Shown: positions 1 through 7,431 of the stretch, piece after piece
How the letters are laid out: each line of letters starts with the position of its first letter
Numbering within the stretch: the first letter of the stretch is position 1
Source of the DNA: an uncultured Flavihumibacter sp.
GTDB taxonomy: Bacteria; Bacteroidota; Bacteroidia; Chitinophagales; Chitinophagaceae
Direction: 5' to 3'
DNA: 39,653 bases
NCBI GenBank assembly: GCA_902168225.1
Contig: CABHOW010000100.1
Span: 1 to 39,653 of the forward strand
Notes under the pieces: generated by a model
The model's input: only the letters and a program-made list of their open reading frames with translations
Database searches by the model: none
Told to the model about the DNA's origin: nothing
Program-made: the position numbers and the translations under genes

Positions 1-1
1 A

Positions 2-880
2 TATATGATTGAAACAGCCCAACCGGATTCCCTTTTTAAGCAGCCGGTTCAAACCCTCGAAAAACAGATCGATAAGAGCCGGGAATTATTTGTTTATTTA
101 TTGTTTTTTTTATCTGAAGTTGCCCGCTATGCCGAAACGGATGCGCGTAAAAGAGCTAATCGTAATTTACCAACCGCAGAAGATTTGAATATCAATATTA
201 AAATTGCGGGTAACGAATTTATCTGGAACCTTTTGGAAAACAAAGCTTATCAAAAAGCTATTGAAACCGATAAGCCTGAAAATATATTAGATGCCGAATT
301 GGTAAAACAAATCTATAATACACTTACCGAAACTGCTGAGTATAAAAATTATATCCAGGAACAAAGTCGGGATAAGGCAAAAGAGAAAGAGATCATCAAA
401 TTGATTTTTACGCAATTAATGCTCCCTAATGAATCTTTTATAGCACATATAGAAGAGCATTTTAATAATTGGGACGATGATGGGGAGATGATGGAACAGT
501 TGATGCTTACCTTTCTACAAAAACCAAAATCGATACAAATAGGTCAGTTAATGACCGACGATAAATGGCATTTTGCGCGTGTATTACTAAGTACCGTTTT
601 GGAGAAAAAAGAATATTGTTTAGACCTTATAAAACCAAAGTTAAAGAATTGGGATGCAGATCGTATTGCCTTATTAGATATGGTTTTGATGCGCATGGGT
701 ATTTGCGAATTGTTGTACTTCGAAACCATACCTACCAAAGTAACGATCAATGAATATATAGATTTGGCAAAAGAATATAGTACCCCGCAAAGCGGACAAT
801 TTATAAACGGCATACTCGATAATATCCATAAAGAGCTTACCACTGCGGGAAAAATCAATAAAATCAATTTTAAAAAATAA
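2..880 (+). CDS. nusB: Transcription antitermination factor NusB, 5'-truncated by window edge
   Basis: NusB binds boxA RNA together with S10 (NusE) and supports antitermination of rRNA operons. The C-terminal half is the helical NusB fold: the run near 655-700 (WDADRIALLDMVLMRMGICE) and the following EYIDLAKEYS segment are typical of the family. The N-terminal part carries the long insertion seen in Bacteroidota NusB proteins. The ATG at base 5 is probably not the true start. The reading frame is open to the window edge, and the family normally begins with a conserved stretch ending in a Q-T-L-Y-like sequence; the codon before this ATG encodes Tyr, which fits that motif continuing upstream. 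yajC follows after 11 bases, so the two are probably co-transcribed. Identity is confident; the missing N-terminus is inferred from knowledge of the family. Confidence 0.9.
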   Translation, partial: YMIETAQPDSLFKQPVQTLEKQIDKSRELFVYLLFFLSEVARYAETDARKRANRNLPTAEDLNINIKIAGNEFIWNLLENKAYQKAIETDKPENILDAELVKQIYNTLTETAEYKNYIQEQSRDKAKEKEIIKLIFTQLMLPNESFIAHIEEHFNNWDDDGEMMEQLMLTFLQKPKSIQIGQLMTDDKWHFARVLLSTVLEKKEYCLDLIKPKLKNWDADRIALLDMVLMRMGICELLYFETIPTKVTINEYIDLAKEYSTPQSGQFINGILDNIHKELTTAGKINKINFKK

Positions 881-891
881 AACAAACAAAT

Positions 892-1227
892 ATGTTATCA
901 ACAGCAATGATCCTTTTATCGGCCGATCCTAAACAAGGTGGATCCGTTCAATTACTGCTAATGGGGGGTATAATTCTTGTGTTCTGGCTATTCATGATTC
1001 GTCCACAAGCTAAAAAAGCCAAAGAGCAAAAGAAATTTGTAGACAATATGCAGAAGGGTGATAAGATCGTTACCATCGCAGGTATTCATGGTACCGTTAA
1101 TAAAGTGAATGAAGATAATACCATTCAGTTAGAAGTGAGTCCGGGCAGCTATTTGAAGATTGAGAAATCATCGATTAGTATGGAGTGGACAGCTGCTATT
1201 AATAAACCGGTAGCGGAAAAAAAATAG
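892..1227 (+). CDS. yajC: Preprotein translocase accessory subunit YajC
   Basis: A small inner-membrane protein of 111 aa that associates with SecDF and the SecYEG translocon. One membrane segment at about residues 19-36 is followed at once by the family hallmark MIRPQAKKAKEQKKF, then a soluble domain with GDKIVTIAGIHGTV, which matches the conserved GD-x-V-x-T-x-G-G/I-x-G pattern of YajC. Length is normal for the family. It starts 11 bases after nusB and is followed by a strong intrinsic terminator, so nusB-yajC looks like the distal end of a transcription unit. Several copies of this order (nusB, yajC, coaE) are familiar from Bacteroidota genomes. Confidence 0.95.
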   Translation: MLSTAMILLSADPKQGGSVQLLLMGGIILVFWLFMIRPQAKKAKEQKKFVDNMQKGDKIVTIAGIHGTVNKVNEDNTIQLEVSPGSYLKIEKSSISMEWTAAINKPVAEKK

Positions 1228-1242
1228 TTAGTACGAATGTTA

Positions 1243-1250
1243 TAATTTTG
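1243..1250 (+). promoter_or_regulatory. Candidate -7 promoter element for coaE
   Basis: TAATTTTG matches the Bacteroidota -7 consensus TAnnTTTG exactly. No clear TTG-type -33 box is seen about 19 bases upstream. It lies just ahead of the hairpin that ends yajC transcription, so promoter and terminator are packed into the 53 bases between yajC and coaE. Motif match only. Confidence 0.45.
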
Positions 1251-1251
1251 C

Positions 1252-1280
1252 ATCGGCAATTAAAAATTGCCGATTTTTTT
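1252..1280 (+). terminator. Intrinsic terminator after yajC, directly abutting the coaE start
   Basis: A perfect 10-bp stem (ATCGGCAATT / AATTGCCGAT) with an AAA loop is followed by seven T residues (1274-1280). The coaE ATG follows with no gap, so the U-tract occupies the coaE ribosome-binding region. Transcripts from upstream should stop here or carry a hairpin at the coaE start. Confidence 0.75.
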
Positions 1281-1859
1281 ATGCTTTTAGTAGGACTCAC
1301 AGGTGGTATTGGTAGCGGTAAATCGGTAGTGGCAAAAATATTTCGTACACTCGGTATACCGGTGCTCGATGCCGATAAGTTGGCAAGAAGTATCATGGAA
1401 GAAGATACGATCGTTCAACGGGATATAATAAAAACTTTTGGTGAAGAAAGTTATATCGATGGAAAATTAAACCGGGGGTTTTTAGCTAAAATTGTTTTTA
1501 AAAACCCTTATCAACTACAGATTTTAAATAATATTACACATCCCCGAACCATCGCTGCCGGTTTTGAATGGGCCAAAAAGCAAAATGCTCCGTATGTTGT
1601 AAAAGAAGCGGCATTATTTTTTGAATCGGGTTCTGCCGAGGGTATTGATAAAATGATCGGTGTTACCGCCCCCAAAGCGCTGCGAATTCAAAGGGTAATG
1701 AAGCGAGATAATATAGACAGAGAAGATGTATTGGAAAGGATGAGCCGGCAAATTGATGATAGCATTAAAATGCGATTATGCGATTGGGTTATTGTGAATG
1801 ATGAGCAAGAGCCTTTGTTAGCACAGGTGCTGGCCATCCATGAAAAACTCTTAGGCTAA
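1281..1859 (+). CDS. coaE: Dephospho-CoA kinase
   Basis: Phosphorylates the 3'-hydroxyl of dephospho-CoA, the last step of coenzyme A synthesis, in the cytosol. Begins with the P-loop GLTGGIGSGKS (residues 5-15), followed by LDADKLAR (family motif D-A-D) and later the LID/CoA-binding region with HPRT and the EAALFFESG segment. 192 aa, the usual length. An upstream in-frame start at 1248 would read through the yajC terminator hairpin, so I chose the ATG at 1281, which places the P-loop at the position normal for the family. A heptad-repeat tract starts four bases after the stop codon. Confidence 0.93.
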   Translation: MLLVGLTGGIGSGKSVVAKIFRTLGIPVLDADKLARSIMEEDTIVQRDIIKTFGEESYIDGKLNRGFLAKIVFKNPYQLQILNNITHPRTIAAGFEWAKKQNAPYVVKEAALFFESGSAEGIDKMIGVTAPKALRIQRVMKRDNIDREDVLERMSRQIDDSIKMRLCDWVIVNDEQEPLLAQVLAIHEKLLG

Positions 1860-1863
1860 GTTT

Positions 1864-1932
1864 GGAATCTTCAATCTTCAATCTGAAATCTGGGGGTTTA
1901 TCAGATTCCAGATTCCCAGATTCCAGATTCTC
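1864..1932. repeat. Heptad-period inverted repeat downstream of coaE
   Basis: The left arm is four consecutive 7-nt units ending in AATCT (1864-1891: GGAATCT, TCAATCT twice, GAAATCT). After a G-rich centre, the right arm is built of units carrying AGATTC (1902-1930), the reverse complement. One unit in the right arm is 8 nt. The RNA could fold into a long imperfect hairpin. The tract begins four bases after the coaE stop codon. It belongs to the same architectural family as the tracts near 19584, 21277, 23814, 28830 and 32073. Confidence 0.8.
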
Positions 1933-1974
1933 AAAATACAAATCAGTAGGGGTTTTCTAAATCATACTTCTAAT

Positions 1975-1982
1975 TAAATTTG
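1975..1982 (+). promoter_or_regulatory. Candidate -7 element for the GAF histidine kinase
   Basis: TAAATTTG is an exact TAnnTTTG match, 15 bases before the ATG at 1998. A TTTTC stretch at 1953-1957 could serve as a weak -33 box. The predicted leader is only about 10 nt. Confidence 0.5.
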
Positions 1983-1997
1983 CGTAACGTTCAAAAA

Positions 1998-3224
1998 ATG
2001 TATAAAGTACCCGTACCGTCTAATGAAGACGCTCGTTTAGAAGAACTAAACAGGTTGCAAATCCTTGATTCTGAGCAAGAAGCACAGTTTAATGAAATCG
2101 TTGAATTGGCTTCCCGAATCTGTAAAACGCCCATGTCGCTCATTACTTTGGTAGATGAGAACAGACAATGGGTTAAAGCCAAGGTGGGGTTAGACCTTAC
2201 TGAATCAGATAGAAATGATGCTTTTTGCGCCCATACCATATTGGGGGATAGTGTATTTGAAGTGCCCAATGCGCTTGAAGACGAGCGATTTGTTAATAAT
2301 CCTTTTGTAGTAAACGAAAGCAATATTCGATTTTATGCAGGTATTCCGCTGGTATCGGAGAACGGATTTAATTTAGGAGCCATTTGTGTGTTAGATACGG
2401 TTCCCAGAAAGCTTACGGAAGATCAAATTTTTGCATTGGATGTGTTATCCCGACAAATCATCAAGCTTTTTGATCTGCGCTTGCGCAATTTGCAAATTGA
2501 AGCGCAGAACTCCATTATGGAGAACCAAAAAAATCATTTACTGGAGTTAAGTGAAATTCAGAATAAGATCATTTCTATTGTAGCACACGATGTAAGGAGC
2601 CCGGTTGCTTCTTTACGTAATGTTATCAATTTAAAAAAGCAAAATGATATCAGTGCCGACGAGATGAATGAATTCATGGATATGCTCAGTAAGCAATTAG
2701 ATGGCACCATGAGTTTATTATCGAATTTGGTAGAGTGGGGTGGAATTCTAATAAAAAAATCGGCTGCTAAATGGAATGAGATAGATCTGTTTACACTGAT
2801 CGAAAGTATTTTTAAGGATCTGGAGGTAGCGGCATTGGTAAAACATAATAGACTGGTGAATGATGTTGTTAAAGGAACCAAAGTATGGGCCGATGAAAAT
2901 ATGCTCAAGTTCATCATCCGTAACTTAATGAGTAATGCGATTAAGTTTACTGAAAATGGAGCAGTAAGTATTGCCAGCTCGGGAGAAAAAACAAGAACCC
3001 GCATATTGATCAAAGACACCGGTATTGGCATGAATGAAGAGATACGATCCAATCTTTTTAAGGCCAATAGATCCAGCAGCAGAAAAGGAACCAAGAAAGA
3101 AGAGGGTAGTGGCTTAGGTTTAATTTTATCGAAGGAATTCGCGGAGAATTTAGGTTCAGATATACAGGTTGAAAGCGAAGTGGGTAAAGGAAGTATTTTC
3201 TCATTTACGGTGCCAGCAGTTTAA
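1998..3224 (+). CDS. GAF-domain sensor histidine kinase (soluble)
   Basis: A cytosolic two-component kinase of 408 aa with no membrane segment. Residues about 10-160 form a GAF domain of the kind often preceding HisKA or GGDEF modules (CxTPMSLITLVDENRQW, then GIPLVSENGFNLGAICVLD). The H-box is SIVAHDVRSPVASL with the phospho-acceptor His near residue 197. The N-box (NLMSNAIKFTENG), G1 box (DTGIGM) and G2 box (GSGLGL) are all intact, so it should be catalytically active. The in-frame TTG at 1980 overlaps the -7 element, so I prefer the ATG at 1998. No response regulator is adjacent, so it is an orphan kinase. Its stop overlaps the stop of the convergent methyltransferase gene by 4 bases. The signal sensed is unknown. 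Confidence 0.88.
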   Translation: MYKVPVPSNEDARLEELNRLQILDSEQEAQFNEIVELASRICKTPMSLITLVDENRQWVKAKVGLDLTESDRNDAFCAHTILGDSVFEVPNALEDERFVNNPFVVNESNIRFYAGIPLVSENGFNLGAICVLDTVPRKLTEDQIFALDVLSRQIIKLFDLRLRNLQIEAQNSIMENQKNHLLELSEIQNKIISIVAHDVRSPVASLRNVINLKKQNDISADEMNEFMDMLSKQLDGTMSLLSNLVEWGGILIKKSAAKWNEIDLFTLIESIFKDLEVAALVKHNRLVNDVVKGTKVWADENMLKFIIRNLMSNAIKFTENGAVSIASSGEKTRTRILIKDTGIGMNEEIRSNLFKANRSSSRKGTKKEEGSGLGLILSKEFAENLGSDIQVESEVGKGSIFSFTVPAV

Positions 3225-4174
3225 GCCTTATCTATTTCAAAGCACCAGCGTTTGAGTTTGCCTTCAAAATCGAATGGGGTAGTGGCTTTAGTGATATCAC
3301 GGATTTGCGTGCTATTGATTTTTTCTTTCTCCATTATAAATTTGGTAAAATTCGTGCTGAAGAAAAGTTTACCACCCGGTGTTAGCGCGTACAATACATC
3401 ATTGATGAGTTCTGCATGGTCTCGTTGAATATCGAGGATATCTTTCATTCTTTTACTGTTACTAAAAGTAGGAGGGTCCATCACCACCAAATCGAAGCTA
3501 TTGGGTTGAAGGGTTTTGAGGTATTGTTTTACATCGGCATGAATGAAGGAGAATTTTTTCTTGTCTTTTAAAAGGTTGATGGCAAAATTATCTTCTGCCC
3601 AACCCAAATAAGTTTTAGATAAGTCAACCGATGTAACAGATGCCGCTTTACCTGCTGCGGCATATACGGAGAAAGAACCCGTATAGCAGAACAAGTTGAG
3701 AACCCTTTTATTTTCAGCGAGTTGTTTTACTTTTTCTCTGGTGAGGCGATGATCGAGGAATAGACCCGTATCCAAATAATCGTGGAGGTTGATGAGGAAT
3801 TTGAGGTTGTTCTCTAGTACCGTAAAGTATTGTTTTTCTTCTGCCAGTTTTTCGTATTGTTCTTCTTTATGGCTCATGCGTTTCCGCATTTTTATAAACA
3901 TATTTTCGGTGGGCACCCCGGTAATATCGGTGATGATGGTCATACAGTCCTGCATCCATGCATCATGGGTCTCATCTTCCATACCATGGCGGCGCAGGTA
4001 TTCGGCAATGTAGAGTTTATCTTCATAGAACTCAATACTGAAGGGGAATTCTGGCAGGTCGTGATCGTAGAGGCGATAGCAGCCGATACCCATACGCTTA
4101 GCGATCTTGTTTTTATGTTTATATACTTTGGCGAGCCTATTACGAAACATCTCCGCCTTTTGGCTATCGAGCAT
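3221..4174 (-). CDS. rlmK: Stand-alone RlmK-type 23S rRNA methyltransferase
   Basis: A SAM-dependent methyltransferase of 317 aa resembling the C-terminal (RlmK, m7G2069) half of the gamma-proteobacterial RlmKL fusion. Family marks are the N-terminal FRNRLAKVYKHKNKIAKRMG and GCYRLYDHDLPEFPFSIEFY segments, then YLDTGLFLDHR, the SAM-binding motif NLFCYTGSFSVYAA and the catalytic-region motif DPPTFSNSKRM. The N-terminal THUMP and RlmL parts of the fused enzyme are absent, and no partner lies next to it. The start gives the expected N-terminal alignment. The gene is convergent with the histidine kinase, with a 4-base overlap of stop codons and no room for a dedicated terminator. Assignment to m7G2069 rather than another rRNA position is inferred from the family. 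Confidence 0.85.
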   Translation of the reverse strand: MLDSQKAEMFRNRLAKVYKHKNKIAKRMGIGCYRLYDHDLPEFPFSIEFYEDKLYIAEYLRRHGMEDETHDAWMQDCMTIITDITGVPTENMFIKMRKRMSHKEEQYEKLAEEKQYFTVLENNLKFLINLHDYLDTGLFLDHRLTREKVKQLAENKRVLNLFCYTGSFSVYAAAGKAASVTSVDLSKTYLGWAEDNFAINLLKDKKKFSFIHADVKQYLKTLQPNSFDLVVMDPPTFSNSKRMKDILDIQRDHAELINDVLYALTPGGKLFFSTNFTKFIMEKEKINSTQIRDITKATTPFDFEGKLKRWCFEIDKA

Positions 4175-4279
4175 AGTTTAATTTTTGCAAAGAAACTATT
4201 TATGAGGGGTGTTTCCAAAGTATTCCTACAAGCTATAAATGGGGGAGCATAGTTTTTGTGTGTTACAGTTTAATATTAA

Positions 4280-4355
4280 GACAATACAAAATGTATAAGA
4301 ATCGACAATACCAAAAGTATAAGCGCATTGACGTAACGACAATATAGAATGTATA
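4280..4355. repeat. Three direct repeats with internal dyad symmetry (operator-like) in a 304-base gene-free stretch
   Basis: Three 18-bp copies start at 4280, 4304 and 4338 with the pattern GACAATACMAAAWGTATA (third copy slightly diverged). Inside each copy is a dyad: copy 1 holds ATACA-AAA-TGTAT (perfect), copy 2 ATAC-CAAAA-GTAT, copy 3 ATATA-GAA-TGTAT (one mismatch). Such arrays often bind a dimeric regulator. They sit between the divergent rlmK start (4174) and the accessory gene at 4479. Apart from these repeats and the promoter at 4439-4467, I see nothing else recognisable in 4175-4478. Confidence 0.6.
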
Positions 4356-4438
4356 ACCACAAAAAGCTTGCTGGGGTTGGGTTTATGATTTTGGAGATAA
4401 AGATAGAGTGGCGTATATTTATGTGTTATGTGTCACCC

Positions 4439-4467
4439 TTTGGCAAAATAATATTGCTTTACTTTTA
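4439..4467 (+). promoter_or_regulatory. Candidate promoter for the orphan gene at 4479
   Basis: TTTG (4439-4442), a 17-base spacer and TACTTTTA (4460-4467, 7 of 8 to TAnnTTTG). The ATG at 4479 lies 12 bases beyond the -7 box, so the leader would be only a few bases. Confidence 0.45.
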
Positions 4468-4478
4468 ATATAGATAGA

Positions 4479-5045
4479 ATGCTTATTAGCCATGAAGAAT
4501 TATTTATAAATACAGTTCAAGATTTACGTTCTAAAATCAAAACAAATAAAACGTATCATCTTGTGAGGGCTTGTGGATTATGCAGACATTTGCTTTTAGA
4601 TGGACACCCCTTACTTTATCAAGCAAATAAAAAATATAGACTACCAATTATATTTCACATCAAAGACTATACAGACACACCAATTTCAAATGACTATAAA
4701 GGAAGTGGCGGTCGGACTATTTTGCCATTAGGAGAAAGTATAAAAGTTACATTAGATGATTTCTTAAAAACAAAAATTCATTATTATGGTAAAAACGAAT
4801 TTACTGTAAAGGACTTTATACTCATTGCTTCACATTACTATGGTGGTGTGCATTCAGGCAATCCAGACGAAAAACAACAATATCTTTCAAGGTTAAATAA
4901 ATTTTATAACAAAGAGACAAACATCTCTTTTTGGCACATGAACGGAATATGCAAAGTGATTTTAAGGGCAATGAGACCTTTAGAAATTAAGATTAAAAAG
5001 AATATCGCTACAGGTGGGTTTTCACCACAGTATTCGGCTGCCTGA
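4479..5045 (+). CDS. Hypothetical accessory protein (188 aa)
   Basis: I do not recognise this family. It is a soluble protein with no signal peptide or membrane segment. Visible landmarks are CGLCRHLLLDGHPLLYQANK near residues 30-50, a Gly-rich turn (YKGSGGRTILPLG) near 75-88, an aromatic/His-rich segment SHYYGGVHSGNPDEKQQY near 118-135 and a Lys-rich C-terminus. The conserved-looking His and Cys residues could be catalytic or metal-binding, but nothing shows this. The gene is AT-rich and stands alone between operator-like repeats and an attC-like spacer, which suggests a horizontally acquired cassette gene. The ATG at 4479 is supported by the promoter just upstream. Real coding gene likely; function unknown. 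Confidence 0.7.
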   Translation: MLISHEELFINTVQDLRSKIKTNKTYHLVRACGLCRHLLLDGHPLLYQANKKYRLPIIFHIKDYTDTPISNDYKGSGGRTILPLGESIKVTLDDFLKTKIHYYGKNEFTVKDFILIASHYYGGVHSGNPDEKQQYLSRLNKFYNKETNISFWHMNGICKVILRAMRPLEIKIKKNIATGGFSPQYSAA

Positions 5046-5085
5046 CAAATGACTTATTCGGGTACATATAATAAAGGTGCATTAA

Positions 5086-5288
5086 TCCTATAACCCCTTG
5101 TAGCGACATTCAATTATTTAAAGCAATATTTCAAGAACAATAAGGGCGAACTCGTGACAAGATGCTTTGCGTTATGTTGGCTGACGTATGTAATTCATCT
5201 GTTGTTTTTTTAATTTTACTTAATAACTTTAATTCAACCTCTGCTTCGCTATTTTCAACACAAACGCAAAGCAGGATACGTTACAGGC
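5086..5288. other. attC-like inverted-repeat spacer in the gene-free stretch 5046-5347
   Basis: Outer arms TCCTATAAC (5086-5094) and GTTACAGGC (5280-5288) are complementary at 7 of 9 positions. Inside, GCTTTGCGTT (5164-5173) pairs perfectly with AACGCAAAGC (5263-5272), extended by TGTTG (5175-5179) with CAACA (5256-5260). A smaller candidate (TAAC at 5091 to GTTA at 5174, with CTTGT/ACAAG inside) is nested. The right arm, AACGCAAAGC followed by ACGTTACAGGCAA, recurs almost unchanged at 7396-7424. This resembles integron attC recombination sites, though at about 203 bp it is longer than usual and no integrase is in the window. No other gene is seen in 5046-5347. Confidence 0.45.
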
Positions 5289-5347
5289 AACCCGTAGTGA
5301 CGTGCTAACATTAAACAACCGAATTGTAAAATGATATAAATGAAAAT

Positions 5348-7249
5348 ATGCAACGACTTGATGAAATAGTAGACCTATACCTGCATATGGACACAAACTA
5401 TGCTTTAATGATTACAGGAGACTGGGGAGCTGGTAAGACCCATTATTTTAAGCATACACTCAAAGACAAAATTTCCAACACACCAGTTTATAAAGACAAT
5501 TCAAAGAAATATAGACCTATTTTAGTTTCACTATTCGGGTTAAAATCAGTTGAGGAGATACAAGCTGAAATATTTCTTTGTCTTTATCCATTTTTAAAAA
5601 ATGCCAAATTAAAACTTGGGGCAACAATCGGCAAAGCCGTCATAAAGGGAATTTTGCATCTAAAAGGATTAGGAGAATACAGCACTTTTGTTGATGAGGT
5701 TGGAAATACAGGAAAAGCAGTAGATAAAAAAGAACTTATAAAATTTGAAGAACTAGTTATCTGTTTCGATGATTTGGAAAGAATTAGCCCAAACTTAAAA
5801 ATTGAGGAACTTATCGGCTTTATCAACTCATTAGTTGAAAGCGAAAACGTAAAAGTCCTAATTATTGCTAATCAAGGGAAGGGTGCATTGACTGATGAAA
5901 AATTTAAAGAATTTCAGGAAAAAGTAATTGGAAACACTATAGAGTTTATTTCTACAATTGGTGACTCTTATGAATCCATTTTAAAAGATAAATTTTCCGG
6001 GTTTAAGCAATACAGGGAATTTCTTGAAAATAATAAAGATTTTGTTCTAGAAGTATTTACCAAAAAGACTTCAAATCTCAGGACAATGATTTTTGCGCTG
6101 AACTACTTTCATCAAATTTACTCAGAGGTAAATAACCAATTATTTAACGAGAATAATTTGAAAGACAAAAAAGAAGAAATCTTATTGAATCTTTTAAAAT
6201 TTACTTTATCAATATCAATTGAATACAAGGAAAGCAAAATCACTTTCAAAAAACGTAACGAACTCGATGCAACTTCTTCAATTGATTGGAGTGCGTTCCT
6301 TTCCAATACAAATTCGTGGCAGGCAAATAATAGTTCGGAGAAGGAAAAAGAAAAAACAGATAGAGAAAAATTTATCGAAGACTACTACACAAATGATAAA
6401 TTCAATTTCTATAACTCAGTTTATGATTATGTAACAGGAGGAACAGCTTTTAAATATCCTTTGCTAATAGAAGAATTGAAAAGAACATATCATATCGAGG
6501 AAAAAACAATTCTACCTCAATATGAAGTTTACAATAAATTGGGCTATCAATCTTGCTTTGCTCTAAGCAACGATGAATATTTAAAGACCACCAAAAAAAT
6601 GCTTGAATATGCCTACAATGGCAGTTACGATATTACACTTTATTTGACAGTGTTCCATTTTGCGACAAGGTTTGGTAATCCTTTGAACTTGAATCTTGAC
6701 AGACTTGAAAAAGCAATCATCAAAGGAATGATTAAGGGCAAAAAGAATTATAAACACAATCACCCTCTTGACTTCCATTTAAGTATTTCTTCCAATACCG
6801 AACACATAGACCACATTAAGCGAATAAGAAAAGCAGCCCTTGACTTAAATAATGAAATTCTGTCTGACACCAAGACAGAAGAATCCTCAGAACTTGAAAA
6901 ACTTTGCTATGAGAACTTTGAAGACTTTTATAAAAAAGTTTTAGACAATCAGCAGTCATTCTATTTTGACCCAATTTTTTCAAAGTTTAATGCAGATAAA
7001 TTCTATTCCTATTTCTTTAATTCAGAGCCAAGCAGACGCTGGGAGATAGTAAAGTTTATGTCAGACAGATATAGAGAATATCCATCTTCACAATTAAAAC
7101 CAGACATAGCTTTTTTACAGAAAGTAAAGGATAGAGCAGAGAGAAGGAGTAATCAACTTTCAGGTAAGAATGTAACTGGTTTTGTCTATTCAGAACTTGT
7201 AAAATACCTTCAATTGGCAATTGACCGACTTAATGCAACGACACATTGA
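5348..7249 (+). CDS. KAP-like P-loop NTPase, possible antiphage defence protein
   Basis: A large (633 aa) NTPase with Walker A GDWGAGKT at residues 24-31 and Walker B LVICFDDLE at 136-144. The Walker A context (G-x-W-G-x-GKT) and the D-D-L-E/D-R Walker B are typical of the KAP group of STAND-related P-loop ATPases. The remaining 480 residues are charged and helical with no domain I can name. I see no clear transmembrane segments, although some KAP proteins have them between the Walker motifs. KAP NTPases are often found in variable genomic islands and several are linked to phage defence. Here the gene is single, AT-rich and flanked on both sides by attC-like repeats, like a cassette. The NTPase call is firm; defence is inference. 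Confidence 0.75.
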   Translation: MQRLDEIVDLYLHMDTNYALMITGDWGAGKTHYFKHTLKDKISNTPVYKDNSKKYRPILVSLFGLKSVEEIQAEIFLCLYPFLKNAKLKLGATIGKAVIKGILHLKGLGEYSTFVDEVGNTGKAVDKKELIKFEELVICFDDLERISPNLKIEELIGFINSLVESENVKVLIIANQGKGALTDEKFKEFQEKVIGNTIEFISTIGDSYESILKDKFSGFKQYREFLENNKDFVLEVFTKKTSNLRTMIFALNYFHQIYSEVNNQLFNENNLKDKKEEILLNLLKFTLSISIEYKESKITFKKRNELDATSSIDWSAFLSNTNSWQANNSSEKEKEKTDREKFIEDYYTNDKFNFYNSVYDYVTGGTAFKYPLLIEELKRTYHIEEKTILPQYEVYNKLGYQSCFALSNDEYLKTTKKMLEYAYNGSYDITLYLTVFHFATRFGNPLNLNLDRLEKAIIKGMIKGKKNYKHNHPLDFHLSISSNTEHIDHIKRIRKAALDLNNEILSDTKTEESSELEKLCYENFEDFYKKVLDNQQSFYFDPIFSKFNADKFYSYFFNSEPSRRWEIVKFMSDRYREYPSSQLKPDIAFLQKVKDRAERRSNQLSGKNVTGFVYSELVKYLQLAIDRLNATTH

Positions 7250-7286
7250 TACTATGGATATAAACTTCTTGACAAAAAATCGGGCA

Positions 7287-7422
7287 GCCTGTAACACGGG
7301 TTTTGCGTCAGGCGGGGTGACGTGTAAACTTGAAGCTTTGTGCTTCTATTTAAGTTCGGTGATGGTTGACAGTTTTGTGCTCCGAAACCCGCCCGAACGC
7401 AAAGCGCCAAAACGTTATAGGC
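7287..7422. other. attC-like inverted-repeat spacer after the KAP gene
   Basis: Outer arms GCCTGTAAC (7287-7295) and GTTATAGGC (7414-7422) match at 8 of 9 positions. Inner paired blocks are TTTGCGT (7302-7308) with ACGCAAA (7397-7403) and GGCGGG (7311-7316) with CCCGCC (7388-7393). A small hairpin GAAGC-TTTGT-GCTTC lies in the loop (7332-7346). Total 136 bp, within the known attC size range, with GTTATAGGC resembling the GTTRRRY core-site end. The segment is G+C-richer than the flanking genes. It ends 9 bases before the -33 box of the toxin-antitoxin promoter. Confidence 0.55.
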
Positions 7423-7431
7423 AAGCCAGTT

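Noticed and set aside
5..7. ATG at base 5 as the true nusB start
   Set aside because: The frame is open to the window edge and the conserved NusB N-terminus is missing, so the gene continues to the left.
1864..1932. CRISPR array
   Set aside because: Units are 7 nt with no spacers and opposite orientation in the two halves; no cas gene is in the window.
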